DNA from: CAZFDT01 sp964518335
GTDB taxonomy: Bacteria > Planctomycetota > Phycisphaerae > Phycisphaerales > Phycisphaeraceae
Direction of reading: 5' to 3'
DNA: 16,998 nucleotides
Assembly: GCA_964518335.1 (NCBI GenBank)
Contig: CAZFDT010000104.1
Span: forward strand, 1 to 16,998
Part shown: in pieces, positions 1 through 7,040 of the stretch
Position numbering within the stretch: position 1 is the first letter of the stretch
How the letters are laid out: each line of letters opens with the position of its first letter
Program-made: the position numbers and the translations under genes
The notes under the pieces: model-generated
What the model saw: only the letters and a program-made list of their open reading frames with translations
Databases searched by the model: none
What the model was told of the DNA's origin: nothing

Positions 1-570
1 AACCTGTGGACGCAGGGCAACTTCGATGACAACGGCAACACGGACAACACGGACATGCTCAACGCCATCGGTAACTTCACCGGTCCGCTGTCGCCGCTGA
101 CGCAACGCACCAGCGACTCGGGCTCGGGCAACCTGGAGACGCGGCTGCTGGACCCAACGCAGGCGGATCTGATCTACGACGCGGCCACAGGCAACCTGAC
201 GATCGATCCGTCTGAAGGTCCCGGCGCGGTGCTGACCGGCTACGTGCTGCAGTCCGATGGCGCCTTCCTGTTCGCCAACCACACGCCGGTGCTGGGCGGA
301 ACGCTGACGCAGACGGCCAACGAGCTGTCGGAGGCCAATCCGTTCAGTCCCAAGTCGGGCCTGCAGAGCTTGGGCAACGTGCTGCCCGCGGGCCTCACGT
401 TGGCGGGTCTGGAGACGTTGCTGACCAATGCGACGTACACCGGCCAGATCGGCACGGGGGTGCGGAACCTGGATCTTGTCGTGGTGAACGCCATCCCCGA
501 ACCGGGCACCGTGATGCTGTTGCTCGCCGGCGCCGGCTTCGCCGCCATGCGTCGCCGACACGCCGCCTGA
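1..570 (+). CDS. PEP-CTERM protein with dockerin-like segment (5' end outside window)
   Basis: The frame is open from base 1, so only the last 189 residues are seen. The first residues (about 4-18) contain an Asp/Asn-rich stretch, DDNGNTDNTD, resembling one dockerin/EF-hand Ca-binding loop, followed by a helix-like segment. A Ser/Thr/Gly linker leads to a domain starting near LIYDAATG that is shared with the next gene. The C terminus is a PEP-CTERM sorting signal: Pro-Glu-Pro-Gly, a hydrophobic stretch (TVMLLLAGAGFAAM), then RRR. In the family this signal directs export and exosortase processing at the cell surface. The Met at 55 is internal, not a start. A strong hairpin follows the stop codon. 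The biochemical role is unknown; an extracellular structural or substrate-binding protein is likely. Confidence 0.85.
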   Translation, partial: NLWTQGNFDDNGNTDNTDMLNAIGNFTGPLSPLTQRTSDSGSGNLETRLLDPTQADLIYDAATGNLTIDPSEGPGAVLTGYVLQSDGAFLFANHTPVLGGTLTQTANELSEANPFSPKSGLQSLGNVLPAGLTLAGLETLLTNATYTGQIGTGVRNLDLVVVNAIPEPGTVMLLLAGAGFAAMRRRHAA

Positions 571-585
571 TCGAACAAACCCGGC

Positions 586-626
586 CTGTCTGGAGTCGCC
601 GAGAGCGTGCCCGGCGACCCAGACAG
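586..626 (+). terminator. Stem-loop after the first PEP-CTERM gene
   Basis: The arms CTGTCTGGAGTCGCCG (586-601) and CGGCGACCCAGACAG (612-626) pair over 15 bp with a single bulged A at 594 and a 10-base loop. The stem begins 15 bases after the stop codon. There is no T tract, so this may be a terminator of the U-less kind or a processing/attenuation hairpin separating the two paralogues. It ends 27 bases before the next ATG. Confidence 0.6.
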
Positions 627-652
627 CCCCATTGAGGACGAAGAGGAAACCT

Positions 653-1165
653 ATGTCAAGAGGCATCCGTTCAAGTAGTGTCTGTCTTCTTACATGCTTG
701 ATGCTCCTGGGCGTCGGCGCCGCGTCGGTGCAAGCGAACTCGAATCTGATTTACGACGCGATCACCGGCACTGTGACGATTGATCCGGCAGAGGGACCGG
801 GCGGCGTGCTGACCGGCTACGTGCTGCAATCGGATGGCGACTTCCTGTTCGCCAACCACACGCCGGTGCTGGGCGGAACGCTGACGCAGACGGCCAACGA
901 ATTGTCAGAGGCCAATCCGTTCGGCCCCAAGTCGGGTCTGCAGATCCTTGGCGAGGTGCTGCCCTCGGGCCTGTCGCTGGCGGGGCTTCAGAATGTCTTG
1001 ACCGCGGCGACCTACACCGGTCAGATCGGCACGGGTGTGCACAATTTTGACTTGGTGGTGCTGCCGATTCCTGAGCCAGCGATCGCGACCACGGCGCTGG
1101 CGCTGGCTGCCTGTGTGGTTGGCCGGCGCTCGCGCCGACGAACGGCTGAAGCGCCGCAGCATTGA
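653..1165 (+). CDS. PEP-CTERM protein, tandem paralogue of the upstream gene
   Basis: A 170-residue secreted protein. I choose the ATG at 653 over the in-frame TTG at 632 because AGAGG lies 6 bases before it and it opens a good Sec signal peptide: MSRGIR, then a hydrophobic core (VCLLTCLMLLGVGAA) and cleavage near VQA. The mature part starts with NLIYDAITG and matches the shared domain of the upstream gene nearly throughout. It ends in a weaker PEP-CTERM signal (PIPEPA, hydrophobic helix, GRRSRRR). Unlike its neighbour it has no dockerin-like segment, so it is essentially the bare domain between a signal peptide and a sorting signal. It is probably anchored or released at the cell surface by an exosortase/archaeosortase-type system. 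Function unknown. Confidence 0.85.
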   Translation: MSRGIRSSSVCLLTCLMLLGVGAASVQANSNLIYDAITGTVTIDPAEGPGGVLTGYVLQSDGDFLFANHTPVLGGTLTQTANELSEANPFGPKSGLQILGEVLPSGLSLAGLQNVLTAATYTGQIGTGVHNFDLVVLPIPEPAIATTALALAACVVGRRSRRRTAEAPQH

Positions 1166-1401
1166 GACTCGCTGACGACGGTGAACTGGGTCGTTTATGT
1201 CGAGCTTGCGATCGCTGGTCGGGCATTACGTGCCCTCGAGAAACGAAGTGGGCCAACGAGGCGCCGATACCGATACCCGACAGCAGATCGCAGGTCATTC
1301 GTTTGCAAAGAAATTGGGGCGTGATGTCCCGATGGCTCGAATCGAAAATTTACTCAAAGTTGGCCTGCGAACTAGAGCGTGAAACAACAGGAGATTGCAC
1401 T

Positions 1402-2136
1402 ATGAAATCCTTCAGGCACCAATCCGGCGGGTTCACGTTGATTGAACTGTTGGTGGTCATCAGCATTATCGCATTGCTCATCGCGCTTCTGCTACCAGCG
1501 TTGGGCAAGGCCAAGGAGGTCACGCGAGTTTCGCAGTGCATGAGCAACATTCGCCAACTGGGGCTTGCCTTCTACGCCTATGGTGAAGATTACAAAGGGA
1601 TTGTGGTTCCCCGCGCCAGTCACGACGGGGCATTTCATTTCGCGTGGGCCGTCGAGCCGTATCTGAACAAGCCCCTTCAGCCGGCGGCGCCGATCTATCT
1701 TCGGAAGATGGTATTCTCAAATATCTGGTTCTGTCCCAACAACAGCAACCATCCACACCTTAACGCGGGTGTGCCTGGTGGCAGACATGGCCCATTGGTC
1801 AGCTACCGGCCGAGCCAGGCTCTGATCACTACGGAGCCATCGCTGGGGCTCTCGGGCCCGCCGCTGTACCAACACCAAGTTAAGCGGGCGTCGGACATTG
1901 TTTACAATGCAGATTTCTCGAACAGCGACTACGTGAATGACTGGGGGACCTCCTTTCCGACCTATTTCATTTCGCCGTTCCAGGGGCCGACCTTCAGGTC
2001 GTATTTCCACCCCGTCGGGACGCAGTCGGTCAGCTTCGTCGACCAGCACGTGGAGGCGTTACAGGTCGATGACGAACTTTATGGCGAGGGCAAGACGATG
2101 ACTCAGTTCAACAAGGACCACTTCGACCCGCGATAG
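1402..2136 (+). CDS. Prepilin-like secreted protein (N-terminal cleavage/methylation motif)
   Basis: A 244-residue protein. The frame is open further upstream (to 1162), but the ATG at 1402 is preceded by CAGGAG at 8 bases and directly yields a type IV prepilin leader: MKSFRHQSGG followed by FTLIELLVV, with cleavage expected between Gly10 and Phe11 and Glu at +5. The hydrophobic helix (residues ~11-31) is followed by the common KAKEVTRVSQCMSNIRQLGLAFYAY helix. The C-terminal part contains FHPVGTQSVSFVDQHVEAL, a variant of the H...aDGHVe motif that ends many planctomycete prepilin-like proteins; here DG is DQ. Such proteins are numerous in Planctomycetes and are probably exported through type II/IV pilus-like machinery. 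Its substrate or partner is unknown. The 236 bases before it hold no recognisable gene. Confidence 0.85.
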   Translation: MKSFRHQSGGFTLIELLVVISIIALLIALLLPALGKAKEVTRVSQCMSNIRQLGLAFYAYGEDYKGIVVPRASHDGAFHFAWAVEPYLNKPLQPAAPIYLRKMVFSNIWFCPNNSNHPHLNAGVPGGRHGPLVSYRPSQALITTEPSLGLSGPPLYQHQVKRASDIVYNADFSNSDYVNDWGTSFPTYFISPFQGPTFRSYFHPVGTQSVSFVDQHVEALQVDDELYGEGKTMTQFNKDHFDPR

Positions 2137-2161
2137 GTGGCATGCGGTGACTCGTGTCGAT

Positions 2162-2197
2162 CCGTCGTCTAAGCGCCGCCGTCATGCGGCGCGACGG
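2162..2197 (+). terminator. GC-rich hairpin after the prepilin-like gene
   Basis: GCGCCGC (2173-2179) and GCGGCGC (2186-2192) form a perfect 7-bp stem with a 6-base loop. An outer CCGTC (2162-2166) can pair with GACGG (2193-2197) across a small bulge. It lies 25 bases after the stop codon at 2136. It lacks a T run, so it is a candidate terminator only. Confidence 0.4.
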
Positions 2198-2438
2198 GTG
2201 TAGGTTGTTCGGGCACCGCATGTGAGACCGTAGCAGGGGCAGGTTCACCGGAGCGTCACCTCGCGAATTTGGTCCGTACCCAAGGCGTGACGCTTCCGAG
2301 AAGTCAGAAACTAACACAGCGAGAAGGTCCGACCATGCGGCGTTTCGACCGTCGGAGGGTCAACCGCAAGCCAAGCCCGAGGCGACAGTCAAGGCACCAA
2401 CCACATTCCACGGCGGGTGACGCCTTGTGTCGCCTGGG
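2198..2438. other. Non-coding stretch between convergent genes
   Basis: No convincing gene is visible here. A small + frame with an ATG at 2335 runs on into the antisense of the dehydrogenase and has no recognisable domain, so it is treated as an artefact of GC-rich DNA. No RNA gene or clear repeat was seen. Confidence 0.5.
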
Positions 2439-3218
2439 TCATGATGCAGCCAGCGACGTGTGCACCTGGTCAAAGTCGGTGCCCACGCCAAAGCTACGAC
2501 CGCTGAGTTGGGGACAGGCGATCGCGAGCAGTCGAAAGGTCGCGCGGGCGCAGTCATCAGGGCTGCGGTCGCGGCCGGCTTGCACCGCTTCATTGCTGGA
2601 CGGAATCCAGTACCGGCCGGCGTCACTGGTCAACTGCAGCTCAGTCATCGGCGTACGAACGAACCCGGGCCCCATGCCGAAACACAGCACCCCTGTCTCC
2701 CGCCGCTCCAACTCTCTGGCCAGCAGTTCGGTAAACCGCTCCAGCGCGACCTTGGAGCAGGCATAGCCCGTACCGCCCGGAATTCGGTTGCCGCCGTTCA
2801 TGTTGATGATGATGCCCTGCTTCTGACGTATCATCTGCGGGATCACGGCGCGGGCACAGAGCATCGGGCCCAGCAGATTCACGGTCACGTCTTGCCACCA
2901 TGCGTCGGGATCGACTTCCCAGACCGCGCCCACTGTCTGGAAGCTTCCAGCATTATTGAACAGCAGATCCACGCCACCGTAGTGACGCTCTGTCAGGGCC
3001 ACAAGTCGGTCCACGTCGTCCCGCCGCGTCACGTCGGTGGGCACGGCCAGTCCGTCACCGCCGTCGCTCATCATCATCTCGACCGTCTCGTGCAGCGGCG
3101 CATCGCGCCGGCCGGCGCAAACAACCCTCGCCCCGCCGCGGGCAAACGCCAGCGCCAGTGCCCGACCGATTCCGCTGCCTGCCCCCGTGACGATCACACG
3201 CGATCCGTCGATATCCAT
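2439..3218 (-). CDS. Short-chain dehydrogenase/reductase, catalytic Ser replaced
   Basis: A 259-residue classical SDR-fold protein, presumably a cytosolic NAD(P)-dependent oxidoreductase. The start is the ATG at 3218, preceded by GGAGG at 6 bases; a longer frame up to 3263 has no such site. Visible motifs: TGAGSGIG (residues 11-18, dinucleotide binding), TDV (61-63), NNAG (88-91), the structural Asn in VNLLGP (Asn114), and YACSK (Tyr152/Lys156). At the position where classical members have the catalytic Ser (usually N-[IVL]-S-S/G), the protein reads NMNGGN, i.e. Asn141 in place of Ser, with a slightly shorter loop before Tyr. The cofactor site and YxxxK remain, so the protein may bind cofactor but have altered chemistry. 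It is a single gene with no co-directional partner, so the substrate cannot be inferred. Confidence 0.88.
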   Translation of the reverse strand: MDIDGSRVIVTGAGSGIGRALALAFARGGARVVCAGRRDAPLHETVEMMMSDGGDGLAVPTDVTRRDDVDRLVALTERHYGGVDLLFNNAGSFQTVGAVWEVDPDAWWQDVTVNLLGPMLCARAVIPQMIRQKQGIIINMNGGNRIPGGTGYACSKVALERFTELLARELERRETGVLCFGMGPGFVRTPMTELQLTSDAGRYWIPSSNEAVQAGRDRSPDDCARATFRLLAIACPQLSGRSFGVGTDFDQVHTSLAAS

Positions 3219-3317
3219 CACCGGCCTCCACGTGCACCAGCCACCCACAGGACCAAAGGTCAAGAAAGTCCAAAGCAGCGGTGCATTTCGTAAGCTGCTT
3301 CTACTACTGTTCCAACG

Positions 3318-3503
3318 TTAGTCGAACAATGACAATTGGTTAGCGAATGCGTCGATATTGATTGTATAGCTCGGGTCTGAAAAGGCTTGTGAACTCGGGG
3401 CTTTCTCGAGCAACGTGACGCATAACACATGCAGAATTGTGCAGAGGCTGTGCTCGATCTTCAGTTCCTTCTTGAATATGGCCATGAGCAGGTAGTATAC
3501 CCC
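3318..3503 (-). pseudogene. C-terminal relic of an IS4-type (DDE) transposase
   Basis: Reading the minus strand from 3503 to the TAA at 3318-3320 gives 61 residues, GVYYLLMAIFKKELKIEHSL onward, through TILHVLCVTLLEKAPSS to NQLSLFD at the stop. This matches the typical end of IS4-family transposases, whose last helices read VY.LVAI.KK.L...SLY.IL.ILSVTLFEK.P and end NQL.LF. Only this tail survives. An in-frame TGA lies a few codons upstream, and the DDE core is absent. The stretch is also less GC-rich than its surroundings, as expected for foreign DNA. It sits immediately beside the IS256-type element, so this gap has taken more than one insertion. The assignment rests on remembered family pattern, not on a search. 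Confidence 0.72.
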
Positions 3504-3559
3504 GCCACAGGGTCTACAACCTATTCATCGTGCGCCGCGCCCGCTAGACCTTGGCCAGG

Positions 3560-4986
3560 ATGTCGGGGTGTGATGTCCTATTCCTGCTGGAAATGAAAAA
3601 GGGGCAGACCCTGTCGGTTGGACCAACAACCACCAGGAGCCACCCCATGAGTCAGATAGTACCTGCGAGCGAGCGGAGGGGCCAGCGGATACGAGATTTG
3701 CTGATACGCGGGAGCGACGGCGACGTGAAGAGCACGTTCATCCAACTGGCGACACGTAGGGTGATCGAGGAGCTTCTCGAAGCCGAGATCGCTGACGTGC
3801 TGGGCCGCGACTACTACCGCCACCGCGAGGACACGCAGCCGCAGTCGCCGCGGCGGGGCTACCGCAACGGTTATCGCACGGCGCAGCTCGACAGCGCCGA
3901 AGGGGTGATCGAGTACTCGGTGCCGCAGGTGTGCAACACGCCCCAGTCGCACCGGTCGCAGGTGCGTGCTGCACTTGACGGTCGCAGCGAGGAGTTGGAG
4001 CGACTGGCGACGGAGATGTACGCGCGGGGGCTGAGCGTGCGCGACATCGAGGTCGCGTTGCGGGATGGCGAGGTCCGCACGGTGCTGTCGCGCACGGCGG
4101 TGAGCCAGGTGCCCCAGCGGCTGTGGCAGGAGTACGAAGCGTTTGCCACGCGTGACCTGAGCGACCTGCAGATCGTGTACCTGTTCCTCGCCCCCGGCAT
4201 TGGCGTGGCCGAGCGTCTGTGGCCCTGGCAGAAGCGGAAGGCGGTGTTGTGTGCTACTTCCGGGGGTGGGGAATTGATTTGCAGGGCAGAAAGCACCTGC
4301 TGCACCTGGCCCCGGGGACGAAGGAGGACACCGCCTGCGTGAGCGAGTTCCTGCAGGACCCAAAGCGGCGGGGCCTGGGCGATCCGCTGCTGGCGACGAC
4401 CGACGGCGCCGGCGGGTTGATCCGCGCGGTGGAAGAGGTGCTGCCGCGCAGCGAGCGTCAGCGTTGCCTGGCCCACAAAATGCGCAACCTGCAGAGAAAG
4501 GTGCCCGACGAGCAGTGGCCCGAGTTCCGCGCTGCGGCCGCCGCCAGCTATCAGGCCCCGTCGCCGGCGATGGTCCGCCTGCTTCACGACGACCTGACGC
4601 ACCGCTATCAGAAGACCCTTCCGGGGGCGACGGCCTGCTTCCTCGACGACTTCGACGCCTGCATCGCCCACCTGCGCTTCCCGCTGGACCATAGCAAGGC
4701 CATTCGCACCACGAACCTGCTCGAACGTCTCTTCGAGGAGGAGCGGCGTCGCACCAAGGTCATGCCCCACGCCTTTGGCGAACGAGCCCTGATCAAAGCG
4801 ATGTACGCCGCCACCATCCGTGCTTCGGCACTTTGCCGCGGCATCAAGATCACTCCCTTCGAGCAGCGACAACTGCAGATCATCCGTCAGGAACTGGCCC
4901 AGGCGTTCCAACAACGTCATGCTTCGGCCACGACAGGAAGACTCCCTTCATGAATCTCTAGCAGAACTGGGACTTGACCCCGACAT
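3560..4986 (+). mobile_element. IS256-family insertion sequence (defective)
   Basis: An element of about 1.43 kb bounded by imperfect terminal inverted repeats. ATGTCGGGGT at 3560-3569 is the exact reverse complement of ACCCCGACAT at 4977-4986, and similarity continues inward (TTCCTGCT at 3581-3588 against the complement of AGCAGAAC at 4960-4967). The transposase gene fills the interior. I could not identify a convincing 8-9 bp target duplication, so the outer ends are approximate by a few bases. The element separates the IS4-type relic from the Xre/unknown/GNAT patch. Confidence 0.75.
3647..4953 (+). pseudogene. IS256 (Mutator-type) transposase, frameshifted and missing the first Asp
   Basis: The start ATG at 3647 has AGGAG 7 bases upstream. 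The N-terminal part is in one frame up to KRKAVLCA (codon ending 4255) and continues in another frame from WGIDLQGRKHLLHL (4267 onward) to the TGA at 4951-4953. Removing exactly the 11 bases 4256-4266 (ACTTCCGGGGG) restores the family-typical join CA-WGI. Upstream, the family motif YLFLDG-x-AERL, which carries the first catalytic Asp, reads YLFLAPGIGVAERL: about 9 extra bases, and the Asp is lost. The second Asp (TTDGAGGL) and the Glu region (RTTNLLERLFEEERRRTKV) are intact. Two lesions within ~75 bases of an otherwise well-conserved gene make it almost certainly inactive. IS256 is not known for programmed frameshifting, and rescue that way would not restore the Asp. Confidence 0.88.
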
Positions 4987-5212
4987 GCAGGATTCAGCCA
5001 CTTATCCACAGCCTTTCGCCTCGATTCGTTCCCCAATGCATGCTCTATTGGGATGTTGGGGTGAATAGAAGGGTTTTTCAGATGTCCCAACAGTCAGATA
5101 ATCACCCTTCTCGTTCGCAGAGTTGGGGATTGCACACCAGCCTTCATGGACCCAGCCATGGGCAGAAGAGCCCCTTCCTCATTATGTATCTGCCGCCACG
5201 CATCCTTGCGAG
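4987..5212. other. Non-coding gap after the IS element
   Basis: No gene recognised. Two weak inverted repeats are visible: CCCAAT/ATTGGG around 5032-5052, and GAAGGGT (5068-5074) with ACCCTTC (5104-5110). The stretch is less GC-rich than its surroundings and may be decayed foreign DNA; I could not match it to a family. Confidence 0.4.
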
Positions 5213-5458
5213 TTATATCAACCTGATCACCTCCGCCGGATCGCGCCCGCAGGCTTCACACCACCGCACAAGCTCAATGGCATCCAGCCGCCGTTGCCCC
5301 AGTTCGGTCTTGGCCACCAGCGTGGCATAGAAGCCGGCTTTGCGGCATAGGTCGAGCTGAGACAGTCGCGCCTCGCTTCGGATCTGCTGCAGTAGCTTCG
5401 CCATCCGCGTGTAGCGACTCGAATGCTGGGGAAATCTGCGACCGGTCCTTGACCTCAT
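5213..5458 (-). CDS. Xre-family helix-turn-helix regulator
   Basis: A small DNA-binding protein of 81 residues from the second of two adjacent ATGs (5458); the first lies at 5461, and a later Met before AKLLQQIR is also possible. The pattern LLQQIRSEARLSQLDLCRKAGFYATLVAKTELGQRRLD follows the Xre/Cro HTH: helix 2 around LSQLDLCRKAG, recognition helix around YATLVAKTELG. It resembles the short stand-alone repressors ending in RRLD..E...a..lg.dp.e. It is transcribed away from the unknown gene at 5540, with a 5-bp inverted repeat between them. That arrangement suggests it represses itself and its neighbour. No toxin domain is recognised next to it. Confidence is high for the domain and moderate for the role. 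Confidence 0.78.
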   Translation of the reverse strand: MRSRTGRRFPQHSSRYTRMAKLLQQIRSEARLSQLDLCRKAGFYATLVAKTELGQRRLDAIELVRWCEACGRDPAEVIRLI

Positions 5459-5489
5459 CATATACCGAGCCTACACTCAACGCCGCGGC

Positions 5490-5506
5490 GCTACTAAAAT
5501 GGTAGC
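5490..5506. promoter_or_regulatory. Candidate operator/promoter in the divergent gap
   Basis: GCTAC (5490-5494) and GTAGC (5502-5506) form an inverted repeat whose 7-base centre contains TAAAAT (5495-5500), a plausible -10 element for the plus-strand gene starting at 5540. A protein bound across the repeat would cover that -10 box. No good -35 is seen 17 bases upstream. The Xre protein encoded next door is the natural candidate ligand; this is inference. Confidence 0.35.
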
Positions 5507-5539
5507 ACCGGAAAGTTTCACCCCTCACGAGGATTGGTC

Positions 5540-6109
5540 ATGACAGCAAGTGCAACGTCGTTCCTGCCCACCGAACTCCCCCTCGACCCGCCCATCGACA
5601 TGGAAACCTGGCGAAATGGCAGCATCGACCTGCTGTGCGACCCAGCGATCCACAAGTACGAGTGCCGGTGCGTGGGGCGGCTCATCGCAGTGTCCTGGGA
5701 GCAGTCCGATGAGCTGCTGATGAACGAGATCGGCCTGCCGCCGTACCGACTCACCGACGAGTTTCGCCGCACGAGACTCGCCTTTGACGTGCCCACCGGC
5801 GCCCGTGCCGCCACAGGCATCATCGCCGGCGTCCAGCGGGTCATTGATGCCATCGGTCCCAACCGCCTCATCGCGACACCGGCCGGCGGCGTGGCCGTGC
5901 TCTGGCGGATGATCGAGGTCATCAGGGCGGCCAGCCGGGCCTACCGCGACGGTCAACTCGAGAAGCTGGCCGAGGACCTGAGCCACCCGGCGTTCCTGTG
6001 CATCGCGGTGGCCATCAACGTGCGGTTCGGCATCCTGCCCACCGACCAGTGGCGCCTTCCGGCTGACTTCGAGTCGTTGGAGTTGGCCCGGATCGGGGCC
6101 GTGAACTGA
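5540..6109 (+). CDS. Hypothetical protein, divergent from Xre regulator
   Basis: A 189-residue protein that I do not recognise. The ATG at 5540 is preceded by CGAGGA at 6 bases and is preferred to the in-frame TTG at 5534. It is probably soluble and cytosolic: no signal peptide or clear membrane segment, although residues around 84-90 and 110-125 are hydrophobic (TGIIAGVQRVIDAIG, AGGVAVLWRMIEVIRAA). The N-terminal half contains WRNGSIDLLCDP and a Cys pair in KYECRCVG; the C-terminal half looks helical. It is followed by the GNAT gene on the same strand after 59 bases and may be cotranscribed with it. The context (Xre regulator, IS element, tRNA) suggests accessory DNA, possibly a stress or toxin-antitoxin type module, but nothing in the sequence proves this. 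Confidence 0.7.
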   Translation: MTASATSFLPTELPLDPPIDMETWRNGSIDLLCDPAIHKYECRCVGRLIAVSWEQSDELLMNEIGLPPYRLTDEFRRTRLAFDVPTGARAATGIIAGVQRVIDAIGPNRLIATPAGGVAVLWRMIEVIRAASRAYRDGQLEKLAEDLSHPAFLCIAVAINVRFGILPTDQWRLPADFESLELARIGAVN

Positions 6110-6168
6110 GGCGGGAAAAGCGATCCACACGGCCAGGGGCAGCGCAGAATAGCGAATGGGAGTCATCC

Positions 6169-6828
6169 ATGACCAGGAAACATCAGCAACCCGACGATGT
6201 CGTCAGGTACCCAGACGTCGTGGCAATCGGTGGGGCGCAACATTGGCTGAGTCCTGCCTCATTCACCGTCCATCGCGACCGTGAAGTTCGCGGCCTGTAT
6301 CACGTCGCTGGTGAGCTTCGCGGGTCGTCAGAGACTGTCGAAGATTCGGGGGACGACGGCGTCGTGTATGCCACACTGTCCGGCGCGATGGCTTGCACGT
6401 TCGATTGCGACACGGGCATCTGCGGCGCGTTCGACATGATGCGCGAGGATCAGGGCTTTGCCGTCGCTGACGCGTTGTACGGCGGCCTCGACAGCCTGGT
6501 ACTCAGGCCCGAGGTCAGCAGGCTCTTCGAGGAAGATGAGCCGTCGTTGGTCATGCTGGTCGATGATCTCGTGGTGAAACCCGAGTACCGCGGCGCCAAA
6601 CTCGGCGTGCGGCTGGTGAATGAACTGATCGACTGGGCGGCGGACACGCTCAACACATCGACGGTCGTTGCGTGCATCCCCGGACCGGACGATAGCGCCA
6701 GCGGCTGGACCCGCCACGCCCTGCAGCGGTATTGTGAACGCCTGGGTTTCACGCCGGCTCGACTCGGCTCACGAGTCTGGGTGAGGCATCTTGGACTCGT
6801 CTGGCCACCTGCGTCCGCGCCTGCCTGA
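6169..6828 (+). CDS. GNAT-fold N-acetyltransferase
   Basis: A 219-residue protein. The start ATG at 6169 has GGGAG 6 bases upstream. The GNAT acetyl-CoA binding core is clear around residues 125-155: VMLVDDLVVKPEYRGAKLG, with the R-G-x-x-L-G form of motif A (pyrophosphate loop), followed by VRLVNELIDWA as the next helix. The C-terminal part (HALQRYCERLGFTPARLGSRVWVRHL) is the usual motif B region, with a Y..RLGF turn. The first ~120 residues are less typical, rich in Asp/Gly, and may form a substrate-specific domain. The substrate is unknown: small molecule, protein or tRNA. It sits downstream of the unknown gene in the accessory patch; a toxin-type GNAT is conceivable, but the length and layout do not match the short TacT type. 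Confidence 0.78.
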   Translation: MTRKHQQPDDVVRYPDVVAIGGAQHWLSPASFTVHRDREVRGLYHVAGELRGSSETVEDSGDDGVVYATLSGAMACTFDCDTGICGAFDMMREDQGFAVADALYGGLDSLVLRPEVSRLFEEDEPSLVMLVDDLVVKPEYRGAKLGVRLVNELIDWAADTLNTSTVVACIPGPDDSASGWTRHALQRYCERLGFTPARLGSRVWVRHLGLVWPPASAPA

Positions 6829-7040
6829 CCATGAGACAACGGCCACGCCCCGGGAGACTCGTGACCGCTTCCATGGGCAAGTTCTAGGCGACCCCCTGTA
6901 CCCCGTCGGGTTCGTTGGCAAGGTAGCGACCCAACTGCAACAAATCATCAAGGGGTACAAAAAGGGGTATGAAGTCCAAATGGGTACAGAACCCGACCAT
7001 ATAGGATCCTGCAAATACCTGCAATTCATGGACTTCTGAA
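6829..7040. other. Repeat-rich non-coding DNA abutting the tRNA 3' end
   Basis: Less GC-rich than the flanks, and no gene is recognised. It contains a set of GGGTAC-type words: TGTACCC (6897-6903), GGGGTACA (6952-6959), GGGGTAT (about 6964-6970) and GGGTACA (6982-6988). GTCGGGTT (6905-6912) is mirrored by AACCCGAC (6990-6997). Such clustered direct and inverted repeats next to a tRNA 3' end resemble arm sites and core of an integration site, but no integrase is present. Confidence 0.4.

Noticed and set aside
1162..1401. N-terminal extension of the prepilin-like protein
   Set aside because: The frame is open by chance; the ATG at 1402 has a good ribosome site and immediately encodes the prepilin leader, which must be near the N terminus.
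3551..4953. Programmed frameshifting in the IS256 transposase
   Set aside because: There is no slippery heptamer at the joint; the shift is explained by an 11-base insertion, and the first catalytic Asp is also lost.
5068..5110. GAAGGGT/ACCCTTC inverted repeat as a terminator
   Set aside because: A 29-base loop and no gene ending nearby on either strand in the right orientation make this unconvincing.
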